Source: Candidatus Blastococcus massiliensis AP3 (GTDB lineage: Bacteria > Actinomycetota > Actinomycetes > Mycobacteriales > Geodermatophilaceae). Taken from it: DNA of 64,000 nt. Below, piece by piece: positions 44,336 to 52,781 of the stretch. Location: contig NZ_HG931173.1 in the NCBI RefSeq assembly GCF_000582785.1, forward strand, positions 805,865 to 869,864. Reading direction: 5' to 3'. The notes beneath the pieces are model-generated. The model was not told the DNA's origin. It made no database searches and was given only the letters and a program-made list of their open reading frames with translations. Made by a program: the position numbers and the translations under genes. Within the stretch, counting starts at the first letter, position 1; the number at the start of each line of letters is the position of its first letter.

Positions 44336-45703
44336 ATGACGGCGACGGCGTCCCCGACCACCCGGGCCGAACGGCTCGACCGGCTGCCCTTCACCCGCGA
44401 GCACGGCCGGCTCGTGTTTGGCTCGGGGCTGGGCTGGGCCCTCGACGCCATGGACGTCGGGCTGATCTCGTTCGTCCTCGCGGCGCTGGCCGCCCAGCAG
44501 CAGTGGGGGGTCACGGACTCCGAGCTGTCCTGGATCGCGTCCATCGGGTTCGTCGGCATGGCCCTGGGCGCCACCCTCGGCGGGCTGCTCGCCGACCGGA
44601 TCGGCCGGCGCCAGGTCTTCGCGCTCACCCTGCTGGTGTTCGGCCTGGCCACCGGCGCCGCCGCGCTGTCCTGGTCGGTCGGCGCGCTCCTGGTCTTCCG
44701 CTTCCTCATCGGGCTGGGCCTGGGCGCCGAGCTGCCCGTGGCCTCGACGCTGGTCAGCGAGTTCGCCCCCGCACGGGTGCGCGGCCGGGTGGTCGTCTGG
44801 CTCGAGGCGTTCTGGGCGCTCGGCTGGACCATGGCGGCACTGGTCGGCTTCTTCGTCGTCCCGCGCAGCGACGAGGGATGGCGATGGGCACTGGCCATCG
44901 GCGCGCTCCCGGCGCTCTACGCCGCCGTGGTCCGGTTCGGGCTGCCAGAGTCGGTGCGCTTCCTCGAGACGCGCGGCCGGATCGACGAGGCGGAGGCCGC
45001 GGTACGGCGGTTCGAGCAGTCGGCCGGAGTGGCCGCGGTCGAGTCGCCGCTGCCGGAGCCGGTCGCCTCGCCCGGCCCGAGAGCGCTCTGGGCAGCCGGC
45101 ACCCGGGCCAGGACCGCGGCGCTCTGGGTGGTCTGGTTCAGCATCAACTTCGCGTACTACGGCGCCTTCATCTGGCTGCCCACCCTGCTGGTCGCGAACG
45201 GCTTCACGCTGACCAAGTCCTTCGGCTACACGCTGGTCATCACGCTGGCCCAGCTGCCGGGATACGCCGTCGCCGCGTACCTGATCGAGAAGTGGGGCCG
45301 CCGGCCGACGCTGGCCACGTTCCTCGTCGGCTCCGCCGTGGGCGCCGGGCTGTTCGCCGCGGCCGGCAGCGACACCACCATCCTGCTCACCGGCATGGTG
45401 CTGTCCTTCTTCAACCTCGGCGCGTGGGGCGCGCTCTACGCGGTGACGCCGGAGGTCTACCCGACCGTGCTGCGCGCGACCGGCGCCGGGGCCGCGGCAG
45501 GATTCGGCCGCCTGGCGTCGATCGCCGCACCGCTGTGCGTGCCACCGCTCGTCGACGCCGGGGGCAACGGACTGGTGTTCGGCACGTTCGCGGCCTTCTT
45601 CACCCTCGCTGCCCTGGCGACCTGGGGCCTGCCGGAGCGACGGGGCCAGGCGCTCGACCAGGAGTCGCTGGCCCCCTCGGCCGGCCGGGAGGTGGCGCGA
45701 TGA
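44336..45703 (+). CDS. MFS transporter, AAHS/sugar-porter-like
   Basis: 455 residues with 12 membrane helices. Motif A GGLLADRIGRRQVF is in loop 2-3, RFLIGLGLGAELPVASTLVSEF in helices 4-5 is typical of the aromatic acid/H+ symporter and niacin transporter group, and PEVYPTVLRATGAG lies near helix 11. A carboxylate or aromatic substrate is likely. It follows the hydrolase gene closely and overlaps the next small gene by 4 nt. Confidence 0.87.
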   Translation: MTATASPTTRAERLDRLPFTREHGRLVFGSGLGWALDAMDVGLISFVLAALAAQQQWGVTDSELSWIASIGFVGMALGATLGGLLADRIGRRQVFALTLLVFGLATGAAALSWSVGALLVFRFLIGLGLGAELPVASTLVSEFAPARVRGRVVVWLEAFWALGWTMAALVGFFVVPRSDEGWRWALAIGALPALYAAVVRFGLPESVRFLETRGRIDEAEAAVRRFEQSAGVAAVESPLPEPVASPGPRALWAAGTRARTAALWVVWFSINFAYYGAFIWLPTLLVANGFTLTKSFGYTLVITLAQLPGYAVAAYLIEKWGRRPTLATFLVGSAVGAGLFAAAGSDTTILLTGMVLSFFNLGAWGALYAVTPEVYPTVLRATGAGAAAGFGRLASIAAPLCVPPLVDAGGNGLVFGTFAAFFTLAALATWGLPERRGQALDQESLAPSAGREVAR

Positions 45704-45891
45704 CCGGCTCCCCCGACCTGCCGCCCATCGGCGCGCCGGCGACCGGTGCGCTGCGCGCGGCCGGCTACACCCGGCTGGACCAGCTCGCCGGGGTCCCCGA
45801 GCGGGAGCTCGCCCGGCTGCACGGGGTGGGCCCCAAGGCGCTGCGCATCCTGCGCGAGGCCCTCGCCGAGCGCGGACTCTCCCTCGGCTGA
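45700..45891 (+). CDS. Small helix-hairpin-helix protein
   Basis: 63 residues. IGAPATGALRAAGYTRLDQLAG followed by ARLHGVGPKALRILREAL forms a helix-hairpin-helix unit (GVGP hairpin), as in short DNA-binding proteins or RNA polymerase alpha C-terminal-like folds. ATG 45700 overlaps the MFS stop. Function unknown. Confidence 0.75.
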   Translation: MTGSPDLPPIGAPATGALRAAGYTRLDQLAGVPERELARLHGVGPKALRILREALAERGLSLG

Positions 45892-45935
45892 CCGCGCCGC
45901 CGGTTGCTCGCGGGGCGTCCGGGTAGCGGCAGGTC

Positions 45936-47054
45936 ATGGCTGAGTTCTCCCCGGGACACCTGCAGGGCGCCACCGTCGCGGTCACCGGCGCGAGCGGCAA
46001 CGTCGGGACGGCGCTGCTGCGGCGGCTGACCCGGCCCGGCAGCGGCGTCGCGGAGGTGCGCGGGCTGGCCCGCCGGGTGCCGCCCGAGGTGGCGCCCTAC
46101 GACGGCGTCCGGTGGTTCTCCGCCGACCTGGGGGACCCTGCCAGCGACGCCGTCCTGGCGGAGTTCGTGGACGGCGCGGACGTCGTGATCCACCTCGCCT
46201 GGGCGCTGCAGCCCGGACGCGAGCCCGACCGGCTGCACAAGGTGAACGTCGACGGCTCCTGGCGGGTCGCCCGGGCAGCCAGCGCCGCCGGCGTGGAGCA
46301 GTTCCTGCACATGTCCTCGATCGGCGCGTACGCCGCGGGCGCCGTCGGCCGGCGGGTGACCGAGGACTGGCCGACCACCGGCATCCCGAGCTCCCAGTAC
46401 AGCCGGGACAAGAGCGAGGCCGAGCGCGTCGTGCGCCAGGTCCTCGCGCACCGGACGCCCACGGTGCTGTCGGTCGCGCGGCCCACGCTGGTGCTCCAGC
46501 CGGAGGCGGGCAGCGAGATCGGCCGCTACTTCCTGGGCCCGCTGGTCTTCGCCCTCGCCCGGCAGGTCCCCGGCGCGCTGGCCCGGCTGCTGCCCCTCCC
46601 CCTCCCGAACCTGGCGGTGTCGTTCGTGCACTCCGACGACGTCGCCGACGCGCTGGAGCGGATCGTCGACCGCCGGGTGCCCGGCCCGTTCAACATCGCC
46701 GCCGAGCCGGTGCTGGACGCTGCCGGCATCGCCGAGGCGCTGGGCACCCGCCGGATCCCGGTGCCCGCTCTCGCCCTGCGCGTGCCCCTGCAGGCTGCCT
46801 TCACCGCCCACCTCGTACCCACCGAGCCGGGCTGGCTGGACATGGGCACCTCGCTGCCGGCCATGGACACCACCCGCGCCCGCTCGCTGCTGGACTGGAC
46901 GCCGGCCCACCGCGGTGACGAGGTGCTGCGCCAGTTCGTCGCCGCGCTGGGTGCCGGCACCGGAGGACCCGGCGCGCTGCTGCGCCCGGCGTCCGGGCCC
47001 GAGCTCGATCCGGCCGGCGACCCGGCGAACGCACCGGGACCTCGCGCGAACTGA
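45936..47054 (+). CDS. NAD-dependent epimerase/dehydratase family protein
   Basis: 372 residues, extended SDR. Cofactor motif VTGASGNVGTALL, catalytic Ser region MSSIGAYA, and YSRDKSEAE as YxxxK. The C-terminal 45 residues are Gly/Pro-rich and probably disordered. Substrate unknown; nucleotide-sugar or related modification is typical. Confidence 0.85.
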   Translation: MAEFSPGHLQGATVAVTGASGNVGTALLRRLTRPGSGVAEVRGLARRVPPEVAPYDGVRWFSADLGDPASDAVLAEFVDGADVVIHLAWALQPGREPDRLHKVNVDGSWRVARAASAAGVEQFLHMSSIGAYAAGAVGRRVTEDWPTTGIPSSQYSRDKSEAERVVRQVLAHRTPTVLSVARPTLVLQPEAGSEIGRYFLGPLVFALARQVPGALARLLPLPLPNLAVSFVHSDDVADALERIVDRRVPGPFNIAAEPVLDAAGIAEALGTRRIPVPALALRVPLQAAFTAHLVPTEPGWLDMGTSLPAMDTTRARSLLDWTPAHRGDEVLRQFVAALGAGTGGPGALLRPASGPELDPAGDPANAPGPRAN

Positions 47055-47059
47055 GCGCC

Positions 47060-47770
47060 TCAGCCGTCCGAGGAGGTGGACGTCCAGGCGCCGATCGCCC
47101 GGCCGGTCTTCGCGAAGACCTCCGAGGCCCGCTCGGGACGCAGCGCGATGAGCAGCGCCTCACCCTCGGCCAGCGTGGTCTCCGGATCGTCCTCGGCCAC
47201 CAGACGGGCGGTCGCGGTGGCGCGGCGCCCCTCGACCTCGACCAGCTCACCGGTGGCCAGCAGCGGGATGCCGAGCCGGGCCGGCCGGCGGTAGGTGATC
47301 GTCAGCTTGCCGGTCAGCCCGCCGTGCCCGGCGCCCCGGGCCGCGCGCGCCAGTACGTGGTCCAGCAGGGTGGCCACGACGCCGCCGTGCACCAGCCCGG
47401 GCGGGCCCTCGTGCTGCTTGCCGACGGTGACCCGGCCGGTGCAGCGCCCCTCGCCGGGGAAGTCCTCGACGACCAACGGCGGCGCGACCGGGCTGCCGGG
47501 ACCGTAGACCGGGCTGAACCAGCGCTCGCCGGTCGCCGGGTCGTCCACGGTCGCGATCTCGTGCAGCTCGCGCAGGTCCGCCGACAGCAGGGCGGTCAGC
47601 TCCCGGGCCGCCCGGGTGGCCTCGGCCAGCCGGTCGAGCGGCACCTCGGTGCGGACGGCGGCGTCGACGAGCTCGCGCAGCGCCGCACCCAGCTCCCCGA
47701 CGGCGTCGCGGCGGACCGCCCGCTCCTCCGGGCTGAGCAGACGGTCCGGCGGAGCTTCGTTCTCAGCCAC
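47060..47770 (-). CDS. PaaI-type acyl-CoA thioesterase domain protein
   Basis: 236 residues. A helical N-terminal region of about 95 residues comes before the hotdog domain. The hotdog landmarks are GLVHGGVVATLLDHVLARA and TITYRRPARLGIPLLATGEL. It hydrolyses acyl- or aryl-CoA. GTG 47770 overlaps the stop of the acyl-CoA dehydrogenase by 8 nt, so the two are probably coupled. Confidence 0.85.
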   Translation of the reverse strand: MAENEAPPDRLLSPEERAVRRDAVGELGAALRELVDAAVRTEVPLDRLAEATRAARELTALLSADLRELHEIATVDDPATGERWFSPVYGPGSPVAPPLVVEDFPGEGRCTGRVTVGKQHEGPPGLVHGGVVATLLDHVLARAARGAGHGGLTGKLTITYRRPARLGIPLLATGELVEVEGRRATATARLVAEDDPETTLAEGEALLIALRPERASEVFAKTGRAIGAWTSTSSDG

Positions 47771-48917
47771 GCTGCATGCCGGCCTCGCGCAGCAGCGCGC
47801 CGCCGATGATGACCCGCTGCACCTCGCTCGTGCCCTCGTACAGGCGGAACAGGCGGGCGTCGCGGTAGAAGCGCTCGACCGGCGTCGTCCGCAGGTAGCC
47901 CATGCCGCCGTGCACCTGGACCGCCTTGTCGACCGAGCGGCCGACCATCTCGGTGCAGAAGAGCTTGGCCGACGAGGGGCCGACCGAGGTGTCCTCACCC
48001 GAGTCGTACCGGGCGGCGACGTCGCGCACCAGGCTGCGTCCGGCGACGAGCTCGGCGTGCATGTCGGCGAGCATCGCCTGCACGAGCTGGAAGCGGCCGA
48101 TGGGCGCCCCGCCCTGCTTGGCGGTGGCGGCGTAGGCGACCGACTCGTCGAGCACCCGCTGGGCCATGCCGACGCAGAGCGCGGCGATGTGCAGCCGGCC
48201 GCGGGAGAGCACGGTGAGCGCCTTCGCGTAGCCGCGCCCCTCCTCGCCGATCAGCGCCTCGGCGGGCACCCGCACGTCGTCGAAGAAGACCTCGGCGGTC
48301 CAGGCGCCGGACTGGCCCATCTTCTTGTCCTTGGGGCCGACCGTGACCCCCGGCGTCGAGGTCTCCACCACGAAGCTGGAGATGCCGCGGCCACCCTTCT
48401 CCTCCGGGTTGCTCCGGGCGAAGACGACGAACAGGTCGGCCAGCGGCGCGTTGGTGATGTAGCGCTTGCTGCCGTTGATGACCCACCCGTCGCCGTCGCG
48501 GCGGGCTGTCGTCCGCAGCCCGGCCGGGTCGGAGCCGGCTTCGGCCTCGGTGAGGGCGAAGGAACCGATCAGCTCACCGGCGGACAGCCCCGGCAGGTAC
48601 TTCTTCTTCTGCGCCTCGGTGCCGAACTTGGCGATGACCTGGCCGGAGATCCCGTTGTTGGTGCCGAACAGGGACCGGAAGGCCGGCGTCGTGTAGCCGA
48701 ACTCCATGGCGAGCTCGACGTCCTCGCTCATGGTGACGCCGAGGCCGCCGTACTCCTCGGGGAGCGCGTAGCCGAACAGGCCCATCTCGGCGATCTGCGC
48801 GCGCAGCTCGTCGGGGATGCGGTCCTCGTCCTCGATCCGTTCCTCGAGCGGGATGACCTCCTCGCGCACGAGCTGGCGAACGGCGTCCCTGATCTGACGG
48901 AAGTCCTCGGCGTCCAC
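47763..48917 (-). CDS. Acyl-CoA dehydrogenase
   Basis: 384 residues. Blocks are ALTEAEAGSDPAGLRTTA, WVINGSKRYITNA, AATAKQGGAPIGRFQLVQAML, QVHGGMGYLRTTPVERFYRD and LYEGTSEVQRVIIGGALL, with the usual catalytic Glu region in LYEGTSE. It is the second acyl-CoA dehydrogenase of the window and is paired with a thioesterase instead of a hydratase. The first 60 residues have the family acidic N-terminal helices. Confidence 0.9.
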   Translation of the reverse strand: MDAEDFRQIRDAVRQLVREEVIPLEERIEDEDRIPDELRAQIAEMGLFGYALPEEYGGLGVTMSEDVELAMEFGYTTPAFRSLFGTNNGISGQVIAKFGTEAQKKKYLPGLSAGELIGSFALTEAEAGSDPAGLRTTARRDGDGWVINGSKRYITNAPLADLFVVFARSNPEEKGGRGISSFVVETSTPGVTVGPKDKKMGQSGAWTAEVFFDDVRVPAEALIGEEGRGYAKALTVLSRGRLHIAALCVGMAQRVLDESVAYAATAKQGGAPIGRFQLVQAMLADMHAELVAGRSLVRDVAARYDSGEDTSVGPSSAKLFCTEMVGRSVDKAVQVHGGMGYLRTTPVERFYRDARLFRLYEGTSEVQRVIIGGALLREAGMQRG

Positions 48918-48973
48918 GCGGTCATGGTGACGCGTGGCTCACCCCCGGGGTGCAGCGGGGTCCCCCCGTGAGC

Positions 48974-49020
48974 CATGCGAACTCGTGGCCATCAGCGATC
49001 GATGACCACGACTTCGCATG
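48974..49020. repeat. 47-bp palindromic repeat, left copy
   Basis: Starts CATGCGAACTCGTGGCCATC, then a 7-bp centre, then the right arm. Two bases of the right arm break perfect pairing with the left arm. It differs from the right copy (49973-50019) at 3 of 47 positions and has the same orientation. It lies in the divergent gap between an acyl-CoA dehydrogenase and the DUF559 gene. Confidence 0.9.
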
Positions 49021-49080
49021 ACTCGGCCTCCCTGTGGACGGCGCCAACGGGGGGACCCGCACCGCAGGCAGGCTCCCCGC

Positions 49081-49962
49081 GTGCCGACACGTCCCGTCCC
49101 ACCGCGGGTCCGCGGGCCTGTGGACCGGCGTGGCGCCCTCGCGGAGGGCATCACCGACTGGCAGCTGCGGCACGCCGCCGTCCGCCGCTCGTCGCGCGAC
49201 ACCTACCTGCCCGAGGACGCGGACGAGCTTCAGCGCATCCACGCCGTCCTGCTCGGGGCGCCGCCGGACACGGTGATCAGCCACCTCACCGCGGCGCGGC
49301 TGTGGGGCTTCGAGGTGCCGCTCGTGGCGACAGATCCGCGGATCCACCTGACAGTGCCGCGCAGCGTGCGGCGCCGCCACCGCCGCGACCGGCGACTCCA
49401 CTTCTCCGACATCCCCGCTGCGGAGACGCGCCGTCGGCACGGTGTCGTGGTCACGTCCGCGAGCCGGACCTGGATCGACCTGGCCGCCGTCGTACCACCG
49501 GCCGCGCTGCTGGCTGTCACCGACCAGATGCTGGCCCGGAGGTTCCCGAGGGACGAGTTCCCAGCGATCCTGGCGCGGTCAGCCGGACGCCGCGGCGTGG
49601 CGACCGCCCGGAGAGTTGTTCCGTGCGCCGACCCCCTGGCCGGGTCGCCGATGGAATCGGTCCTCCGCTGGCTGCTCCACGAAGCCGGACTGCCCCGGCC
49701 GGTCCTGCAGCACGTCGTACAGGACGGGGGGCGTTTCCTCGGGCAGGTCGACCTGGCCTGGCCTCATCACCGGGTGCTGGTGGAGTTCGACGGCAACGTG
49801 CACCGCGACCGCCGGGTGTTCGTCCAGGACCTCCGGCGGCAGAACGGCCTGGTGCTCGCCGGGTGGACAGTTCTCCGCTTCACCTCCGCGGATGTGCTCG
49901 GTCGTCCGCAGCAGGTGCTCGCCGCGATCCGGGCAGCCCTGTCGGCTGACCGGCCGCGGTGA
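49081..49962 (+). CDS. AbiEi-like/DUF559 endonuclease-fold protein
   Basis: 293 residues from GTG 49081. The N-terminal half is AbiEi/winged-helix-like (ITDWQLRHAAVRRSSRDTYL, then HLTAARLWGFEVPL). The C-terminal third is a DUF559/Vsr-like PD-(D/E)XK fold: Glu192, Asp224 (GQVDLAW), Glu235 and Asp237 (VLVEFDGNVH), then RRQNGLVLAGWTVLRFT. All expected acidic residues are present. Such proteins are common actinobacterial singletons with unknown role; toxin-antitoxin or defence annotations are speculative. It is tightly bracketed by two copies of a 47-bp palindrome. An in-frame ATG (49018) lies inside the left repeat, but the leader it gives is not protein-like. Confidence 0.82.
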   Translation: MPTRPVPPRVRGPVDRRGALAEGITDWQLRHAAVRRSSRDTYLPEDADELQRIHAVLLGAPPDTVISHLTAARLWGFEVPLVATDPRIHLTVPRSVRRRHRRDRRLHFSDIPAAETRRRHGVVVTSASRTWIDLAAVVPPAALLAVTDQMLARRFPRDEFPAILARSAGRRGVATARRVVPCADPLAGSPMESVLRWLLHEAGLPRPVLQHVVQDGGRFLGQVDLAWPHHRVLVEFDGNVHRDRRVFVQDLRRQNGLVLAGWTVLRFTSADVLGRPQQVLAAIRAALSADRPR

Positions 49963-49972
49963 TGCGTCGAAC

Positions 49973-50019
49973 CATGCGAACTCGTGGCCATCAGCTATCG
50001 ATGGCCACGAGTTCGCATG
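49973..50019. repeat. 47-bp palindromic repeat, right copy
   Basis: Perfect 20-bp arms (left arm CATGCGAACTCGTGGCCATC) around AGCTATC, 10 bp after the DUF559 stop and 16 bp before the end of the convergent aldo/keto reductase gene. It could serve as a bidirectional terminator here, but the left copy lies between divergent starts and cannot. Confidence 0.9.
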
Positions 50020-50035
50020 ATTCGTGCGCGGGCGC

Positions 50036-50890
50036 TCAGGCCAGCGCGTCGAGGCGGGCCATGTCCTCGGCCGAGAGGCTGAGCCGGGCGGCACCCAGGT
50101 TCTCGGTCAGGTGGTCGACCGACTTGGTGCCCGGGATCGGCAGGATGACCGGCGACTTCTGCAGCAGCCAGGCCAGCGCGACCTGGGCCGGGGTGGCATC
50201 CAGCTCGCGGGCGATGTCGGCCACCGGGCTGTCGGGCGCGGCCAGGTTGCCCGTCGCGATCGGGAACCAGGGGATGAACGCGATGCCCTCGGCGGTGGCG
50301 TAGTCAAGCACGTCCTGGCTCTGCCGGGTGGTGAGGTTGTAGAGGTTCTGCACGCTGACGATCTCGGTGATCTCGCGGGCGGCCTTCAGCTCCTCGACCG
50401 ACACCTCGGACACGCCGATGTGCCGGACCTTGCCCTCCTCCTTGAGCTCGGCGAAGGCACCGAGCTGGTCGGCGAGAGGGACCTCGGCGTCGATGCGGTG
50501 CAGCTGGATGAGGTCGATGCGGTCGACCTTCAGGTGCCGCAGCGAGAGCTCGACCTGCTGCTTGAGGTAGGCGGGCCGGCCGACCGGCGTCCAGATGCCG
50601 GGGCCCTGCCGGGTCAGCCCGGCCTTGGTGGCGACGACGAGGTTCTCCGGGTACGGGTGCAGGGCCTCGGCGATGATCTGCTCGCTGACCAGGGGGCCGT
50701 AGGAGTCGGCCGTGTCGATGAAGTCGACGCCCTGCTCGACGGCGGCCTGCACGACGCGGACGGCGGCGGCGCGATCGGCCGGCTCACCCCACACGCCGGG
50801 GCCGGGCAGCTGCATGGCGCCGTAGCCGAGACGGTGGACGGGAAGGTCCCCGCCGATGGTGAACGTGTGGCTGAGCTCTGCGGTGGTCAT
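50036..50890 (-). CDS. Aldo/keto reductase
   Basis: 284 residues, TIM barrel. Catalytic residues are Asp and Tyr in DTADSYG, Lys in VATKAGLTR and His in LIQLHRID. The C-terminal cofactor block IPGTKSVDHLTENLGA binds NADPH. Substrate unknown. Start ATG 50890 was chosen over an upstream GTG. Confidence 0.88.
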   Translation of the reverse strand: MTTAELSHTFTIGGDLPVHRLGYGAMQLPGPGVWGEPADRAAAVRVVQAAVEQGVDFIDTADSYGPLVSEQIIAEALHPYPENLVVATKAGLTRQGPGIWTPVGRPAYLKQQVELSLRHLKVDRIDLIQLHRIDAEVPLADQLGAFAELKEEGKVRHIGVSEVSVEELKAAREITEIVSVQNLYNLTTRQSQDVLDYATAEGIAFIPWFPIATGNLAAPDSPVADIARELDATPAQVALAWLLQKSPVILPIPGTKSVDHLTENLGAARLSLSAEDMARLDALA

Positions 50891-50940
50891 GCCATCGGCC
50901 AGCACGCTGGAGCGAGCGAGTGTTCCCGGCGGCGTGTTCG

Positions 50941-51525
50941 ATGGCAGGCGTGGGCGAGATCGTGGTGCTGCGGCACGGCCAGACGGAGTGGAGCCGCAGC
51001 GGGAAGCACACCGGGCTCACCGACCTGCCACTGCTGCCCGAGGGCGAGGAGCAGGCGCGGGCGGTGCGCGACCGGCTCGCGTCGCGCGCCTTCGCCGAGG
51101 TGTGGGTCAGCCCGCTGCAGCGGGCCGGACGCACCGCCGAGCTGGCCGGGCTGGTGCCGACCGGCACCGATGCCGATCTGGTCGAGCTCGACTACGGCGG
51201 CTACGAGGGCCTGACGACGGCGGAGATCGGCACGCAGCTCGGCCGCGAGTGGTCGATCTGGGCCGACGGCGCGGTGGCCGGCGACACACCCGGCGAGACC
51301 CTGGCGCAGGTGGCAGCGCGCGTGGACCGCGTGCTGCATCGGGCGCGCCCGGTCGACGGCGATGTCGCGCTGGTGGCCCACGGGCACGTGCTGCGGATCC
51401 TCACCGCGCGCTGGCTCGGCCTGCCCCCGGAGGCCGGGGCGCTGTTCGCCCTGCCGCCGGCGGCCTACGGCGTCCTCGGGCACGAGCACGGCCGGCCGGT
51501 GCTCAGCGGGTGGGGCCTGCGCTGA
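50941..51525 (+). CDS. Histidine phosphatase family protein
   Basis: 194 residues. The phosphohistidine motif VLRHGQTEW is at the N-terminus, with Arg in VSPLQRAGRT, Glu in LVELDYGGYEGLT, and the second His in LVAHGHVLRIL. Cytosolic phosphatase or phosphoglycerate-mutase-like; several actinobacterial members dephosphorylate sugar phosphates. ATG 50941 was chosen over GTG 50920. Confidence 0.87.
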   Translation: MAGVGEIVVLRHGQTEWSRSGKHTGLTDLPLLPEGEEQARAVRDRLASRAFAEVWVSPLQRAGRTAELAGLVPTGTDADLVELDYGGYEGLTTAEIGTQLGREWSIWADGAVAGDTPGETLAQVAARVDRVLHRARPVDGDVALVAHGHVLRILTARWLGLPPEAGALFALPPAAYGVLGHEHGRPVLSGWGLR

Positions 51526-51538
51526 CCTCGGGAGCGCG

Positions 51539-52690
51539 TCAGCGGGAGCGGGTGACCCCGACCGGCTGCCAGCGCCCCTCGTCGTCGTGCACCGGCCGCT
51601 CGTGCCGTACCGGCCGCCCGAACAGCCAGCCCTGCCCCAGGTCGGCGCCCAGAGCGGTGACCTGCTCGGCCAGCTCCTCGGTCTCGACCCCCTCGGCGAC
51701 GACGACGGCGCCCAGGTCGTGGGCCAGGTCGGTCACCGCCTTCAGGACCGTCCGGGCGCCGTCGTCCGGCAGGGCCTGCACCAGGCCCTTGTCCAGCTTG
51801 ACGACCTCCGGGCGGACGGTGGCCAGCAGCGACAGGCTCGACCAGCCGGCGCCGACGTCGTCCAGGGCGACCCGCCAGCCCAGCGACCGGTAGTGCTCCA
51901 GCACCGAGACCAGGTGCCCGCGGTCGGCGACGGCGTGCGACTCGACCACCTCGAAGACCAGCTGGTGCGGCGAGATGCCGGCGGTGTGCGCCACCTGTTC
52001 GGTACTGGCCAGGCAGACCTGGGGCCGCAGGATGGAGGTCGGGTTGAAGTTGACGAACAGGTCGTGGTCGCCGAGCCACGGCACCGCGCCGGCGATGGCC
52101 GACTCCCGGCCGATGCGGTCGAGCCGGTGCAGCCAGCCGGCGGACTCGGCCACGAAGAACAGGTCACCGCCACCGATCTCCCGGCCGTCGACGAGTCCGC
52201 GTAGCAGCGCCTCGTGCGCGACGACCGAGCGGTCGGCCAGGGACACGATCGGCTGGTAGGCCGACCAGAACTCTGCCTCGGCCAGGACGCCGACCTCGAC
52301 GGTGACGCCCCGGCGGGCGAGCTCGACGGCGAGACTCGGTGCGGTCAGCAGGCTCGCGGTGAGCGCGGGCCCGTCGCCCGGCGGGTCGACGGCCACGCGG
52401 ACCGCGTCCAGTTCCGCGGCGGTGAGCTCGCGGGCGAGCTTCTGGAACAGCCGCTCGAGCCCCGGGCCGCCCTTGGGGTCGACGACGTCGACCAGCTGGG
52501 GTGCGGTCTGCACGCGCAGACCCATTGCCTTGGCCGTCCGCGAGACGGTGGGCAGCACGTGGCCGACCGAGGTGGCCAGCAGGGCACGGGAGGCGCGGCC
52601 GGGGACCGCCCAGTGCTGCCGGCAGCCGCAGACGCTGCCGCAGAGGGTTCCCACGCCTGCAGGATGACCCACCCGGACGGGATCGTGCAC
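51539..52690 (-). CDS. EAL domain protein (c-di-GMP phosphodiesterase-like)
   Basis: 383 residues. The N-terminal about 130 residues start with a Cys cluster CGSVCGC (17-23) and a DICT/sensor-like region of unclear fold. The EAL domain follows: HEALLRG, LFVNFNPTSI, FEVVESHAV, ALDDVGAGWSSL, VKLDKGLVQ, VAEGVETEEL. The metal-site residues look present, but FEVVES and DDVGAGW deviate from the common FEITE and DDFGTGY, so activity is uncertain. GTG 52690 is the longest start; GTG 52654 would remove 12 residues but keep the Cys cluster. Confidence 0.82.
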   Translation of the reverse strand: MHDPVRVGHPAGVGTLCGSVCGCRQHWAVPGRASRALLATSVGHVLPTVSRTAKAMGLRVQTAPQLVDVVDPKGGPGLERLFQKLARELTAAELDAVRVAVDPPGDGPALTASLLTAPSLAVELARRGVTVEVGVLAEAEFWSAYQPIVSLADRSVVAHEALLRGLVDGREIGGGDLFFVAESAGWLHRLDRIGRESAIAGAVPWLGDHDLFVNFNPTSILRPQVCLASTEQVAHTAGISPHQLVFEVVESHAVADRGHLVSVLEHYRSLGWRVALDDVGAGWSSLSLLATVRPEVVKLDKGLVQALPDDGARTVLKAVTDLAHDLGAVVVAEGVETEELAEQVTALGADLGQGWLFGRPVRHERPVHDDEGRWQPVGVTRSR

Positions 52691-52781
52691 GAACGCGGGG
52701 GCGTGTCCCGGATGCTCTCGTCGACGACGTCCGGCGACGGTTGTCGATCATCCGCACAGGTCGAGGATCTATGGTTCGGGC

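Noticed and set aside
49018-49080. ATG inside the left 47-bp repeat as the start of the DUF559 protein
   Set aside because: The 21 extra residues are Arg/Pro-rich and not family-like; GTG 49081 fits the domain start better.
49081-49962. Calling the DUF559 gene a toxin-antitoxin or restriction system
   Set aside because: No partner gene is adjacent and the family role is unknown; only the fold and residues are supported.
52691-52781. An operator for the second TetR regulator
   Set aside because: Only short CG-rich self-complementary bits (such as CGTCGACG) occur; none stands out from background.
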